Assembly (NCBI GenBank): GCA_026874595.1
Contig: CM049309.1
Coordinates: 43,229,079-43,293,078 of the forward strand
Reading direction: 5' to 3'
Length of the DNA: 64,000 bases
Origin: Sipunculus nudus
Taxonomy: Eukaryota > Annelida > Sipuncula > Golfingiida > Sipunculidae
Shown here: positions 1 to 14,500 of the stretch, in pieces
How the letters are laid out: each line of letters starts with the position of its first letter
How positions within the stretch are numbered: the stretch's first letter is position 1
Made by a program: the position numbers and the translations under genes
The notes under the pieces: model-generated
Databases searched by the model: none
The model's input: the letters and a program-made list of their open reading frames with translations, nothing else
Told to the model about the DNA's origin: nothing

Positions 1-1384
1 GGGGGGGGGTTAGCGCAATGGTACATATAAACAAATGTGCCGGTGTGCCTGAAGACTTTATGTAAAACTCTCGCATTCAGAAGAAATAGGAAGAAAACGT
101 TGCCATGCGGTATAAAGCGGTTTTTGGTATTTAGGTTGGAAAATGAGGGGGCGCGCCAAATGCGCCTAACTTAACTCCGCCCCTGTATATATATATATTC
201 ATTGATTTTCATTGCATGGTGTTTCTTGTTCATGTCATGCTATTTGACTCATTGGGTGTGTTGCAGCCAGCTCGTCGTCGACTTGTCTGTGCTGTAAAAC
301 GTGGACTGCAACATTATAAAAAGAACCCTTTTCTTTGTAAAGCAATTTCAGTTCAAGTTGTTATTTCTCGCTCTCGAAGTAAAGCCATATTAAAAGCTAT
401 TTCTTGTTGCTGTCATGGTACCTTTAATCGTGAAAAATGTCAGAGCAAAGGTCGAGCTATGTTCATGAAAGCCAAGAACTTGTTTTAAATCGATGGTACT
501 TTCATATGGCGAGTTGGAGTGAGAACGTATATGTTTTGGCCCCGACCTTATTGGTTTAACCAGATAAAATCACACATAGCATGTGCGTTCTAAAGTATCT
601 ATGTATATTTTTACGTTAATCGTTAAATTCAAAGCAATAACCATATGAATACTGAATTTATATTTTTATTATTGTTGACAAAAAGTGACGGTATTTGTTT
701 CTCTTATGCCGAAGTATTACTGGTATGGTGACATTGTCATCTTGATTTCAGGCCCCTTTATTCTTTCATAGGCCCGGAACCGATTATATTAACGTAAATG
801 TGTTGTCAGGTGTTTAAACATATGAACGGTCACGGGATATTTACAAACACTGAAAAGGCTTAAAATGGGATTGCTTTTCTTCACAAATGTATATACCCGA
901 TGCACTTTTAGCCTTTTAACACGTTTTTTTTTTTAGCTCAGATGACTTATAGTCTTACAGGTATAGTGATAACCCTTTGTCCGGCGTCCGTCCGTCCGTT
1001 AACAGGAAAAATCGTAGCCGTTAGACTAAGAAACTTTTAACTGTACATCCTAGGCAAGTCTCCTTGGAAACCCGAAATTAGGTCATGTTTACCTTTATTT
1101 TGTGACCTACGAGCCGAAAACATGATTTTGAGCACCCAGACAGCCAGACGGGGCACAAATTCTATCCATTAGGCCTAGAATCCTCTAACCTGACATTTAG
1201 GTAGGTCCTAGGCAAATGTCCTTGGCAACCTAAAACTAGGTCACTGTGACCTCTATTCTGCCACCTAGAGGGAAAAGATGCCATACGAGCATCATGAATG
1301 TCAGATTGAGACAAATCGTATCTGTTAGGCCTAGAATATTCTAACACAATATCCTGGGAGTGTTCGTTCTGTGACGTCCAGACC

Positions 1385-1545
1385 TGGGGTCAATTCAAAT
1401 TTGTCAATTCCAATTCAATTCCAATTCAAGAACTTTTATGAAACTTCTATTCCAATTCAATTCAATTCAATGTGCAAGAGGAAAATATCAATTCCAATTC
1501 AATTCAAATAATTTTTATTCAATTCAAATTCAATTCGCAATTCAA
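1385..1545. repeat. AATTC-type degenerate microsatellite
   Basis: Roughly 160 bp built from imperfect repeats of ATTCAATTCCA, interrupted by about 40 bp. Confidence 0.8.
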
Positions 1546-1787
1546 AAAGATGCATTCATTTGAATACATTTCATTGGTGTGTAACGAGTGTTTGCGCAGG
1601 AGTTCTTTTACTTTTGCTCTAGTACATAACTTACAGTTTTGTTCAGAAATTTTTGAAGTCGCTCCAAAGCTAAATGAAATATAAATTACAAGTTTTGCCG
1701 TTTTATGTGGTAATTAAGGCATAGCAGCCATATATATATATGCTGAGGGAGGGGGGTCTTTACGTTAATACACTCTGCTGGGTCATA

Positions 1788-1908
1788 ATACCGAGAAACC
1801 CCCCCCCCCCCTCCATTCGCCTGTGAATGATGCAAGGCCTTCCCATTAGCCTATAGAGCTCATCTCTGGCTGGGTCGACTGTGAAAAATCTCACGGTTTC
1901 TCGGCTAA
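1788..1908. repeat. Short inverted repeat around a C-run
   Basis: TACCGAGAAACC near 1788 is mirrored by GGTTTCTCGGCTA near 1896, about 95 bp apart, with a C13-14 tract inside. It may be a small foldback element; its borders are unclear. Confidence 0.4.
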
Positions 1909-2555
1909 TACTCGATCTGAGGACCTGTGCCCTGTTGAGTCCGGTGCACTGCCCATACCATCAGAAGCCAGTAAAATGCAACGTTTAATATGCGACATGA
2001 ACTGACCAATTATATTATCATGAGATTAACATTTAAACGATGATATTTTACAAGTTATAAACGTAGACGCGCATTTTCATCATATAGATATCAACATGTT
2101 ATTAATGATTAAATGTTTGGACATTCAAATTGATATCAAAATTTTGAAGAAATATATTATAGCCGGCCACACATGAACCCCCACCCTCTGAAGTTTGACT
2201 ACTTTATGCAAAAACATTAAAGACAACAGTAGGTGAGGAACAGAAAATCCTCACATTTTTGGTGAAATGTGGCTCAAAATGTTCCCCTTTACACTGCATA
2301 TTTAAAAATTTTCCCAATATGCGAGAGGGACATCTTGTACCTGTTATTACGTTTTTAAACGAACGTGGCTTCAGATTTAATTCATAAAAATGGATAAAAT
2401 AAACATATTTATATTTTTCATTGGCTGCAATAAACAACTACTAGAGTGCTCTATGGTATTAAACCAGAGCTTTAAAATTCAATAAATAAAGAGGAATCAA
2501 GTTTCGTAAGACATTTTTATATAGTAATAATGTATATATATGGGAATTAAAATAT

Positions 2556-2558
<3 letters not shown>

Positions 2559-2638
<80 letters not shown>
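2559..2638. repeat. (AT)n microsatellite
   Basis: About 40 perfect AT dinucleotides. Confidence 0.97.
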
Positions 2639-2640
<2 letters not shown>

Positions 2641-2929
2641 CTTAATACCAACCAAGGGCTAACCCAGCTAGTATATTAGTGCCCCACTGTTCTAGAATTT
2701 CTTGATCTGGCACTATGAAAGATGTACTTTATCCAAACTGATTCTTTTTTATTTATTTACCACTGAAGGAAGGATACATTGAATTTTGTGAGCTTGTACA
2801 GAAGAATATTCATTTCTTGAAGCGGTGCATTTGAACAAGTCAAAGTTTACTCCAGTATTTTAATCAAAACCAGTATAAACTGAAATCGTTCTAAATGCAA
2901 TGGCTTTGGATGATTTCATAAAAATATAC

Positions 2930-2932
<3 letters not shown>

Positions 2933-2991
<59 letters not shown>
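2933..2991. repeat. (AT)n microsatellite
   Basis: About 29 AT dinucleotides. Confidence 0.97.
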
Positions 2992-2993
<2 letters not shown>

Positions 2994-3790
2994 CTTTGGG
3001 AAAAAACGAATTTACTCTATGACACCATGCAAAAATCTGGTTTTATTTTCTTTTACACCCATTTTGGAAATCACAAATTTTTTTCTGATGGTATTAATTA
3101 CATCTTAAAGATGATGTATCAAAGAAGAGATACTACTCCATATTTAGATACATTTATTAACAGATAAGACATGATGTACATTGCACGGTATGACAAGTAT
3201 GGTAAAGGGTTAATGGAACTTCCCCTTTTGTTACTAAATAAAGATTTTAACTTATCAGACAAACAAAGGATACTCCCATTGAGGAGTACAGATGGACGGT
3301 TTCAGTTTAATTTTCATACAAAGTATAAAAAAGTCACTGCTGTGGGTGATTTCCAGTGTTTTATGATATTTCTTGATACATTTGTTTGACTGAACACATG
3401 CATCTCAACATTTAAAACGATTAACCCTATCGACAAATTTTGCAATCAGCAAATCCTAAGAGCTATCTAAAGGCCTTAACATACATTTGTTTTTAATTTA
3501 TCCTCTACCTTGGAAATCGAAGGCTTACCATAACAGCTATGGACATAGCTTTGACTTAACTTACTAATTAATGGATAATATCACTCCGGCTTTCAGGCAG
3601 TAACTGAACTCAACATTTGAACAAACAGTTGACGGTTAACAAATAAAGACTTCACATGTCACACAATAAACTAAAATGGATGTGGTATTTGTGAATATTA
3701 TTGTACCGACAGTTCAAAACTCTACAGATATATTCCAGGTTAAGGAAAATAGCCTAATCACATATCTGACATTTATAAACTAAAGGTACC

Positions 3791-4210
3791 GGTAATCCCT
3801 TGGAGCTTTTGTAAATAAAATAGCCAGAAAACATGGATATCACCATACACAGGCTGCTTGTTTTGATTTTGTCATCATTTTTATAATATGTGGGGGCCCG
3901 CCTAAATTATCAAAACAAAAATTCAACAAGGGCATCTAGTGGCAAATCAGATAAGCCAAAGCTTTGCAAATAGCATATTGCAACAAATGACCTTTCTACC
4001 TGGCCAAATATGCAACCTACTACCTTAGGTTTCATATTTTTCCTGTTTGTGAACACTGCTGTGTATACAAACATGTACTTGATAAACAAGTTCATTCATC
4101 CCTCAAGAAGAGGTAATATGAATTTTTAACATCAAAATTACCCTTAGATCATTAATACATACACAGAAGAAGCCAGAAATCACAAATTCTTTTTTCAAAA
4201 GGTAGGTGAA
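3791..4210. repeat. Dispersed repeat, copy 1
   Basis: About 420 bp closely matching 10913-11326 in the same orientation (shared starts GGTAATCCCTTGGAGCTTTT; shared ends near AAAAGG(T/C)AGGT). The internal CAACAAGGGCATCT(A/G)GTGGCAA is also shared. Both copies encode only a fragmentary minus frame with stops, so no coding function is claimed. Confidence 0.75.
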
Positions 4211-5316
4211 AAGCCACCTTTAACAATTTCCCTCAAATTAACTGGAAACTTTAAAAAGGATTTACAACGTGATGTGTAGTATAACCCTTGAGGATACTTC
4301 AACAGACTAACACCAGAAGGTGCTGACCATCAATCAAGGTACAGTTAACTGTAAATATGCTACATACCCTACTTTACTATGAATAATGCTTAGCAGCTTA
4401 AATGACCTGAGTGCTAGGGTGGGCAAGATATATTGCTATGTGAAAAAAATGGATCACCCTTCCCCCAGAGGTTTTTTCTACTCAAAACAAACCTCTACTG
4501 TTTGGGCATTGTGCAGGACTACTTGTCTCAGATGTCAAACTTCAAAATCAAAATTTGTTACATTTCAAGGAAACACCTTCTGTTTACATTTCACATGCAT
4601 ATGCTTACAAAATATTACTTATGTAATTTGTCTTGAAACAATTCTTTTGCAACACACTTGATGAACTATATTGTCCTCTTCACTACATTTATACCTTACT
4701 CTGCTGGTATATTTAGAAGCCCAAGTGCACAGTGGGGGTCAGAATTTGACTCCCGATAATCCCTAAATAGTAGAGTCCTGCTCTTGAGAATCTGAGTCTG
4801 TGCAGTGTGCAAAAGGGATGTGGAATTGGCAATGTTAATGTACAGACAGATGTAGGCTCATTTACAGCTTATGTAGGATCTATCTATAACAACCAAAGCT
4901 TCCATATACATAACCAGGCTATCCATACACATTTTCCAGGTTGTACATTACCCATTTAGCATTTCTTTTCACATAATTCATTAAAGAAATACATTTTCCT
5001 CTCAGTGTTCAAGGAATCTATAACAATCCCAGCAATATCATCACCTTAAATATCATTACTTGGGGAAATAGATATATATATTTACAAATAAAACTTAAAA
5101 AAAAGGTATATAGGTTTCTCTTTAAAAGATTTAATATTTTCAAAGCACATATGATGGCAGCTATGTACTCCAGTCAGAAAGGACATTTCCCATTGAAGCT
5201 ACACAAAATAACCATGTACAAATAAAATCCCACTCCTTATATTCATTTTAATTAAATGGCTGGCTTTCCTCAAAGAGTCATGACTTACAGTTTGTGACTA
5301 TGGACTGTGTTCTGCA

Positions 5317-5549
5317 TCATTTGGAGAAGAAGTACAGGTCTTTAGTCAAGGTTGAGAGGAAACTAGGGATCTGTTTGAGTTTGGACCGGCTTTTGACTGG
5401 GCTTTTAGACTCAAACTCGTATGCCACCATCCTGTTGACCCGTGTCAGCATCTTCACCAGATCTTCCTTGTGACTGAACTTTTCCAGTACCTTACACAGC
5501 GCCTGGACAAACCATGACCCCTTCTTGGTGTTGGCCCATGCAGCATAGC
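5317..5549 (-). CDS. Exon 4 of pseudocaspase A (p10 C-terminus)
   Basis: A 233-bp terminal exon with a TTTCCACAG acceptor and a TGA at 5319-5317. It encodes YAAWANTKKGSWFVQALC, LVKMLTRVNRMVAYEFES and QIPSFLSTLTKDLYFFSK, the dimer-interface half of p10. The SWR Arg of active caspases is Ala here, while the GSWF(V/I)QAL core is kept. Confidence 0.9.
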
Positions 5550-8500
5550 CTGTGGAAATAAAACATGAATATCAATGTAATTGGGTAATTTGGTTATCAG
5601 AATAAAATTTATTTAAGCATAAACAATACATTTAACAAAGTTATCTCCAGTGGGAATATTTCTTAAGTTTAAAAGTTAACTTTTACAAGGATATATAAAG
5701 TGATCTCAAGTGGGAATACCTCTTCAGTTTAAATGCAAACTTTATAAAGTATCTTCAGAGGGAATATTTCTTAAGTTTAACTGAATACTTTTACAAAGAT
5801 ATATGAGGTGATTTATAGTGGTAACATTTCTTCGGTTTAACTCAAACTTTTCAATGACTTACACAGTGACCTCCAGTTGGAACATTTCTTCAGTTTAAAT
5901 GCAAACTTTTACACAGATATATAAAGTGATCTCCAGTGGGAATATTTCTTCAGCTTAAATGCAAACTTTTACAATTATATATAAAGTGATCTTGGGTGGG
6001 AACATTTCTTCAGTTTAACTCTAAAATTAACAATGACATACACAGTGACCTCCAGAGGGAATATTTCTTCAGTTTAAATGCAAACTTTTACAAAGATATA
6101 CAAAGTGATCTCGAGTGGGAATATTTTCTCACTTTAATTGGGAAATTTTGAACTTAACATACCAATGATGTATTGTTTGTTTTCTTATTTTTTAATTAGT
6201 CACCTAACATTGGTGAATAATACCAGTAATGGCCAGTCAAAGTCAGAGTTACTGAGTTAGTTTCAAGTCTTAAGTCTTTCAATCTTCTAAGTCTTTCTGA
6301 GTCCTACAAAATTATTGTTATCAAAACAGCATTTAAGATGGTTATCTGAGATGATGATATGTTTTTTTGTCAATTCAATGATGATTTTTTTTCCTCAGAT
6401 GATAAATTATAACAAGGCCTACAGGCCTAATGCGAACCTGTGCATTGGGAAATACACCAGGTATAATGCTTCAATGCTGGACCATTTCATTTCATGTATA
6501 TGGACAATGCAAGTACTAAACATTTTGAATAAGAAACAATTACACAAACATCACTGCTGAAATTCTGGCATGGGTGCACACAACACAAAACCAATTGTAG
6601 CTTGCACCACCATGCAGTCAGGTACACAACGAAGCTATCAGAGATATACACATATGCCAATTTTCAGACTGATATATCAAACCCCTCCTGAGAAATAAGC
6701 AGGGACACACATTGTGCAAAAATTATTGTAGGTGGCACCACCAGTCTTGTATATGACAAAGCTATTCGATATGTATAAATATGCCCAATTTCAGGCTGAT
6801 ATATCAAATTCCTCTATAGAAATAAGCAGGCACATACGCTGTGCAAAAGTCAATGTACGTGGCACCACCTGTCTTATTAATGAGAATACCATCAAAGACG
6901 CATAGACAGGTCAAAATATCAGTCCAATACATAAAACTTCCCCAGAGTTTGATGCACTGGGCTGACAAGGCTTAGGTGAGTAAGGCAGTTGCCCCCGAGT
7001 GACCTGTGACAAATTGCTGCCTCAAGCTATTGCACTGAGTGAACTCTTGACCTGCACCTGGCTAGACTGAGTGAACTTTTGACCTGTACCTGGCTGCACT
7101 TAGTGAACTCTTGACCTGTTGCATAATCTGACACAGCTGGCAGTCTGCCAAAGCTATCAATAGATTCAGGCTGAACTTTGGTGCCAAATGTGATGCAGTG
7201 AGTAGTCTGCAAAGCTATAAATAGAATGCAGCTACTGCACTGAGTGAACTCTTGACCTATACCTGGCTGCACTTCTTCCAATCCTGGAACTGTGCCAAAA
7301 CTATTTATAGAGCTGGCATCATCTTGGCTAATGGCTGACATCAAGGCACTGGCAATCTGCCAATGGTAAACCAAGTGCTGCCATCTGAACATAAAAGTGG
7401 TCCCTACTTGAAATAACTTTGAAATTTATTTTCCCAATACAAAATGCTTTTCAGCTGACTTTTTACAAAAAAAACAGGAATATATGTAAAATTATTACGG
7501 ATGCATACTGAATGCAAAATTAAAATACAGATATATCTCATTGATGGCAAATTCTTGAATTAAGTTGAGTAGGGATACCAGTAATTTATAATCCACGTTC
7601 AGTTGTCTTTATATAGCCACAGAGAGCTAAATATCCATGATTGTAACATTGCCTGGTATGATGAATAACTTAAATCATAATTCTAATTTTTTTAAAAGCT
7701 TTTAAAAAAACTTTCTTGTCAATATTAACCAAAGATAACCTAAAATCTAAATGTCTAGTGGCATGATGTAATAGATGCTGATAAACTGGTGCCAGGCTAG
7801 ATGCAATTATTATAAGAATTATTGGAGGAATTATTCTTGTCAAATATTTAACAAACTGGCTTCAGTGGCATCAGTCGAAAAATGTTTGCAGGTTTATAAC
7901 TCATATAGGATGATACAGCAAACTGGCTAAGTTCAGCTTCCCGTAACTCAGCCGAAAAGCACTGAACCAAAACCATTTGAGCAAACTTGAATTATCAACA
8001 TCTGAGGATAATTAATGTGTAAGATTTAAGAATTTGGCCCAGTGGTTTTTGAGAAGAAGATCTTTGTAGTCACTGAACTAAAATGGGCTGTTATGGCATA
8101 TGACTAAATTCAGCTTCCCATAACTTAGCCAAAAGTCACTGAAAAGAGACCAATTGAACAACTTTCAGAAAGCACTACCATAGGATCCTTTCTGTGCGAT
8201 ATTAAACATTTTGGCCACATGGTTTCAGAGAAGAAGTTTTTTTGTAGCCTCAGTGTGATATAGGCACTGATGACCCTGTACAAAAAAGACCAATGCAGGT
8301 GGCGCCACCAATACCTCAATTTCAGATATGACCTATGTGACGAACATTGGCATAAAATTTAGTTATGGTAGCTACAGCCGTTTCTGAGATTTAAATTTTA
8401 ATATGCTTTCTTGCACAGTTAACAAAGTTCAACCTCCTGTATCTCGGCATAAAATCTCTGAACTGGAACCATTCGAACAAACTTGAGAAAGATTGTTCCA

Positions 8501-11500
8501 GGGATCATTTCTGCAAAATACTGGACAATTTGGCTGGACAGTTTCGGAGAAGAAGATTTTTAAAGCTTTTTTAGCTTTTTCCCTATAAAATCTAAGAAAA
8601 TGCTGTTAGGAAAAAAATAAACAAAATCTGATATAGTTTTTTGGATTACTGATTATTTGCAAAAAATTTGGTGATGCTAGCTCCTGCCATTTTTGAGATA
8701 GCTATGGTTAACGTACAGACGCACGACAGACGACGCACAACGACGCACCATCGCAAAAGCTCACAGGTTCGCTAAAAAGCTAGAGGTCCATCATATTTGC
8801 ACTCAAGGAGGGAATTCCATAAGCAAAAATGAAGAAAACAAAAAAACCCAACCTTCATATGAAATACTGTTTTGTAATATTCCATTGGTAGTCAGTTTCA
8901 CTATAGTTTTCTCTTCCTCATCATTAGATATTGAGCGATATATTTTTTTCTGGACTTAAACAGACTAAGTATGATAACTAAATTTTTGTCTTAATTTTCA
9001 TTTAATGAATATTTTTTTTGTCATAGTAATTTTTATGCAAATGCTTGCTTGTAATAACATTTTGGAGCACAACACTGTAGATTTTAAGCTTTACAAAATA
9101 AAATATTATTATTATTATTATTTACCTAGTCTGATTTCTCGCAGTTATACCAACTAGTGTGAGTAAAAGTCTGAGTTCAGGAGCATATGGTCCAGGTCTC
9201 TCAAAAAGGGGGCACAAGCACACTCATTTATTATATCACTAATTTCTGTTTTACTGGGGATATATAAATTCCCCCAATCCGTGAGTCTGACGATAAACAG
9301 GAGGCTGAAGTTTATAAATATGGCTGACCTGCTACGGTTGAGAAGGCCATCAGGAAGTCGGCCTGGGCGGGAATGCGATGAGCAATTAGGACCTCGTCAT
9401 CGTCTTCAAATGGCACAGCATCAAACTCCTCTCGCCGCGTCGTTTGGGAGACCACCGCTGCCCCTCTGTCCAGCTTCTCACCCCTGCTGGCCTACATCAC
9501 ATGACATTTATAGGCTTATAAGAGCGACACTGTGATTACAGTTATCATAGTGACAATATTAGTGAAATGGATAAAGATAAAATAAAGCAAGTTATTAACC
9601 TACCTTTCCTGTATAGTATATGTTTTATTGCTAACCCCGCATACATATTAATGAACTGTAGGTGATTCCTGTTAAAAATAATTGTAAAATGTAGGGGGTT
9701 TATAGTCTGATATGAGCAATGTAAGTCTCATCCAACTTCAAACTTTGCCTTCCTGGTCTTTCGGGCCTGTTCATTCTTGTAACTTTTCTCAGCTCCCCAG
9801 AGGGCATACAACTAAGCATCCACACAAGGTGCCAGCAGATTTTTTTTTCTTTCTACATTTTGCCTTCGGCTCATCCTGGACTATTACTCATTTACTCCTG
9901 GGTGGAGAGAGCATGCCTTTGTGGTTAACACTTTGGCCAGGAGTCTAATGGAAAGCAGTCAGATAGGGAAGCGAACCCATAACCTTATTGTCATGAGTCC
10001 AGCAAACCAACCATCACACCACCATGCTCCAAACATGTCTGTTAAGAAAAGTTCTTATAACATCTCTGTGACACAGGTATGACCTAGTCTACCTGCACCA
10101 ATATTGACAAACAGAAAAACCATGTAACCTAGGGTGGTTGGTTGCCTATGTGCAGAAGTTGAAAGGTCACTAGTTGCTAAACAGCACTTGAAAAATGCTG
10201 GTTTGTCTTTCTTGCTACCAGGGTGTCCTTGTTGAAAGTATTGGATAATTTCAGTGGGCCTCCCACAGGTGAAAACCATGTGAATATATACAAAAATGAA
10301 CAGTCTGTGTGTAGTAGGATCATCGTTTTCTGGCCTATCTTTATAAAAGGTTCAAGGGACACCAAATATCAGAATGGGAACTTTTAATAATTTAGAACTG
10401 ATGAACAACTCATTTGAAATGTTTCATGAAAATTCATTGAAAACTTTGGGAAAATTTGTGTGGTCAAAGAGATAAAACATGGTGACTTGGCTGGATCTGC
10501 ATCAACATTAACTTCAAACCTGAATTAATCTTGCTAAAATCTGGTCACTTCTTACTTGGCCTATAGCTCACCCTAGCGCATACATTCATAATAATCCATC
10601 CTATTGTGAGGGTTAATTTACATCTGCCCTGAAAAATATTCAATCAGACAAAGTTCAGATACTGTTTCATGGCCCATAGCCCACCTCAGTGTCCCCAAAA
10701 TTTCAGAGAATACATTTCCTTTCCGAACCTTTTCTATTATATAACAAGATAAGAGGAATCGTATAGCATTACTTATCTTCTACCAAATTCTGAAAAGCAT
10801 ACTTAAAGGTCAGAAAGATGATCATTCATGAAGAAAAGAAGCACTTGTGCGATATTGTCACTTAATTTAATCCCCCCCCCCCCCCAAAGGGGCCCAATCA
10901 CCTATAAAATAAAGGTAATCCCTTGGAGCTTTTATAAAAATAGGCCAGAAAACGTGGATATCACCGCACACAGGTTTCTTGTTTTGTTTATATCAACATC
11001 TTTATAATATGTGGGAGCCCGCCAAAATAATCAAAATATATTCAACAAGGGCATCTGGTGGCAAGTCAGATAATCCAAAGCTTTGCAAATGGTGGTTAGC
11101 AGCAAGTGACCTTTCTACCTCGGCATGTATGCAACCTACCACCTGAGGGTTAACATGTTTGTCAACATTGCTGTATTTACAAACATGTTTTTGATAAACA
11201 AGTCCATACATCCTTCACGGAGGTGTTATAAGGGTTCTTCATAACCAGAATTATCCTTAGTTCATAAAAATATATACATGGAGGAAGCCAGAAATAAAAA
11301 AAATTCTTTTTCAAAAGGCAGGTTAATGGGCATAAACGGACCTGATGGCCCCACTCATAACCTACTAACTCATTTTAACATTATTTTCTGTTATCTGAGG
11401 GAGACTCATCTTTGGAAGTGCTGTCCCCTTCAGCTAGTCTTACTCCTTGCAGCAAATGGTATCTGGTTACATCCAAGGTGCATTTCCCCAGCAATAATAC

Positions 11501-14500
11501 TTAAAGACTCCATTGAGGGCTTTGCACTCGTGGCACAAATATAACCTGGTGTCCTGCACTCACAACACATGAAAGACCCATGGGACATCATATCTACCTA
11601 TCCTAATTGTATGAAACTTGTAAACCAGTCGAATAATGCTTGGTCTAAAATGCCTGTTTTGTCCTATATGGCTTGTTGTTGTTTCCCAAGCCCATATATA
11701 CTAATCTAGAATGAAAATGAAGAAATAGCAATTCAAAATGGCAAAATATGTCAGATACATGGTTTTCCAGCAGAGTTAAATAAAATAAGACACATTTGAT
11801 AGGTATGTTTAATTCTCACTACAAGTCGAGAAAGAGCTTTTAATAATAATTATAGGGTATACAAAGCAGCACCAAAAAACTGAAAAGTCCTCGGGGCACT
11901 ATATTCTGTCTCATGTGTCGGCCTATATGTGATATATACTCTCCTAAAGTGATGAATGATCTTAGGCCTGTGGCACTAACATCTATTCTCACAAAATCTT
12001 TGGAGCGAATAGTTCTTAATAAATTACTTCCAATTGTTAAACCAATGCTAGATCAACATCAGTTTGCATATTCATCCAACAGATGCACAAGCGACGCAAT
12101 TGCCACATTAACTCATTATATTTATCAACACTTAGACAGGGACCCCAGAAATTATGCCAGATCACTTTTCATTGATTATTCTTCAGCCTTCAATACAATA
12201 CAGCCACACATTATGATCAATCAGCTCTGTAGATATAACATTCCTCTTTCCTACTGTCTATGGATTCTAGATTTTCTCTCGGATAGAAGACAACATGTTA
12301 GAACAAGCAAAGAAACTTCTTCAGATATAATCATAAATACTGGTGCTCCACAAGGCTGTGTTCTGTCAGCAGTCCTTTTTATTCTATATACAAATAATTT
12401 GTCTGCGAGCCTTTCAGATTGTAAAATTATCAAATATGCAGACGACACTGTTATTCTAGGCCTGATACACAAGAATGATGAATCGCTCTACAGGAAAACC
12501 ATTCAATATGTGACTGGTTGGTGTGAGGAACACTACCTTCAGTTAAATGTAAAGAAGACTAAAGAAGTAGTCTTTGATTTTAGGAGATCAAAATCTGTAA
12601 TTACCCCAGTTGCTATCAAAAATGAAGATGTTGATATTGTAGAAAATTATAAATACTTAGGATGTATTATTGACAGAAATCTGAATTGGAAAGAACATGT
12701 GTTGAATCAATCCAAGAAAGCAAACAAAAGATTATATTACCTTTATTATCTAAGAAAGCTTAATATCGACAAAACCATAATTACCATGTTTTATAATTCA
12801 GTAATTTCCAGTGTCCTTACTTATTCACTGGAGTGCTGGTTTACAAATATATCTGATAAGTTAAAGAAACAGTTGAATAATACCAGGAAGAGAAGTAGTA
12901 GAATGACTGGTACTTCTCTTGCCACACACCAGGAAATCTGTGAAACCAAAACAATGGCCTTCATATCTAAGGTCATGAATGACAAAACACATCCACTATA
13001 TTCAGAGTTCCGTTTTTTACCTTCAGGTAAACGCCTAGATACAATATTCTGCAGAACAACTCGTTTTAAAAAATCTCTCGTACCACACAGTATTAAACTT
13101 TTTAACTCACAACCCTCTTAGAAATTTAATGTTTTGAATTATGTGTTTTACCTGCAGAATTATCTGTTTTATCATTTTTACATGCTTAATTTTACATGCA
13201 TAGTCAATATGTTATGTGTGATTTTTATGTATTTATTGTATTATTTTTATGTATTTATCTATCTATTTACTTATTTATTTTTTATGTAATGAATTGCAAG
13301 TCAACAACAAATTCCTGGAACTGAAGGCTAATAAATGTTATCTTATCTTATCTTATCTTATCTTATAACATTAAATGGTAAACATAATATACTTGTATAA
13401 GGCAGAATGTTTTTTTCCAGTGTAGTGCTCTGCAGTTTGTGCTTTGCTGGGCAGCTACTTGGTACTCTAGCCTACCCAGCCTCACCACTTCCACCAGCCC
13501 TGCAAAACAATCCTACTAGATACATTCCTTTATCTGGATTCACACCAAAATTCAATGAGGACCTCCCCCTTACATGTCCCATGTCTCCATATGGTTTGTG
13601 GAAATCAATCCTATAATTTTTCTTTTATCAAACAAACATGAGTGACAATATCACTTCCCTGGCCAAAGTTATGATTACCAGATTATCTTTAGGTGCTAAT
13701 CCATATAAAGGAGGATCCAAGAGGGTTTTCTGGTATTCCCTTCACAGACTGCTACCTGCTGCCATCTGCCAGCTGATTTAGACACTAAACAAACTCAACT
13801 GTATGGTTATATAATAAATAAACTGACTTATTTTATTTGGATTGCACAACTACTTATAATAACTTATGCAAAGGCACTCTCCGTGGCTAAAATGGTGGTG
13901 TTTGATAGTCTGCAGGGGTGGAGGAACCCGGATGACCCAGCGAAAACCACTGACCTCAGACAGGCAACCATAACTTTTAACCATAAATTTTATGAATCTA
14001 TAGATAAGTTCCACAAACCTGAATGAAAAACAGTTTTGGTTTTCCAGCCAAAGATTGACAAGAGTCACCAGTGAGGGGTGCCACAAGGTCCTCCAGGTAC
14101 ACATGGTTGTCTGTGCCAAACAATGAGCCGTCTTCCTCACCATGTGTCAAGATGGCACACATAAAACAGTCTGCGGCACTGTGGTCCATCTGTGCAACTA
14201 AAAACAGCAAGATTCATAATTAACTTCTGAAAATGCCTGCCATGTCAGGCATATTTCACATTAGGCTGATATTCTGCCAATATACAATTTTACTTACCAT
14301 GCAAAAATTCATAACTGACTATGAAGACAAAGTGTGTTCTGGGAGATTATTTTGCATGTTCAATGATAAACACCTGACTCTTTTACATGTTCAGTGTTAA
14401 CCACCTGATTCTTGTGCAGATTCAATGACAAACACATGATTCATTTGCATTTTCAGTGATAAACACTTGATTTCTTTCCATTTTCAGTGATAACACAAGA

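Larger units (their letters stand above)
1..5316. other. Repeat-rich DNA downstream of gene A, no gene recognised
   Basis: AT-rich sequence with two long (AT)n tracts, an AATTC-type simple repeat and a copy of a dispersed repeat at 3.8-4.2 kb. At 947-1010 is a GTCCGTCCGTCC-bearing element end (AGCTCAGATGACT...), the same end type as the elements at 30.8 and 40.4 kb. The open frames here are short, without recognisable domains. Confidence 0.5.
11880..13366 (+). mobile_element. 5'-truncated non-LTR retrotransposon (Jockey/L2-Rex1-like LINE)
   Basis: Contains a reverse-transcriptase frame, then an AT-rich 3' region and a (TTATC)n tail at 13338-13366, a typical LINE end. The endonuclease half and the first RT motifs are missing, so the copy is dead or needs help. 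It lies antisense in intron 2 of gene A. The clade assignment is from motif style, not a search. Confidence 0.85.

Noticed and set aside
216-488. 90-residue plus-strand frame with arginine/lysine-rich stretch
   Set aside because: No recognisable domain, no splice context, surrounded by repeats.
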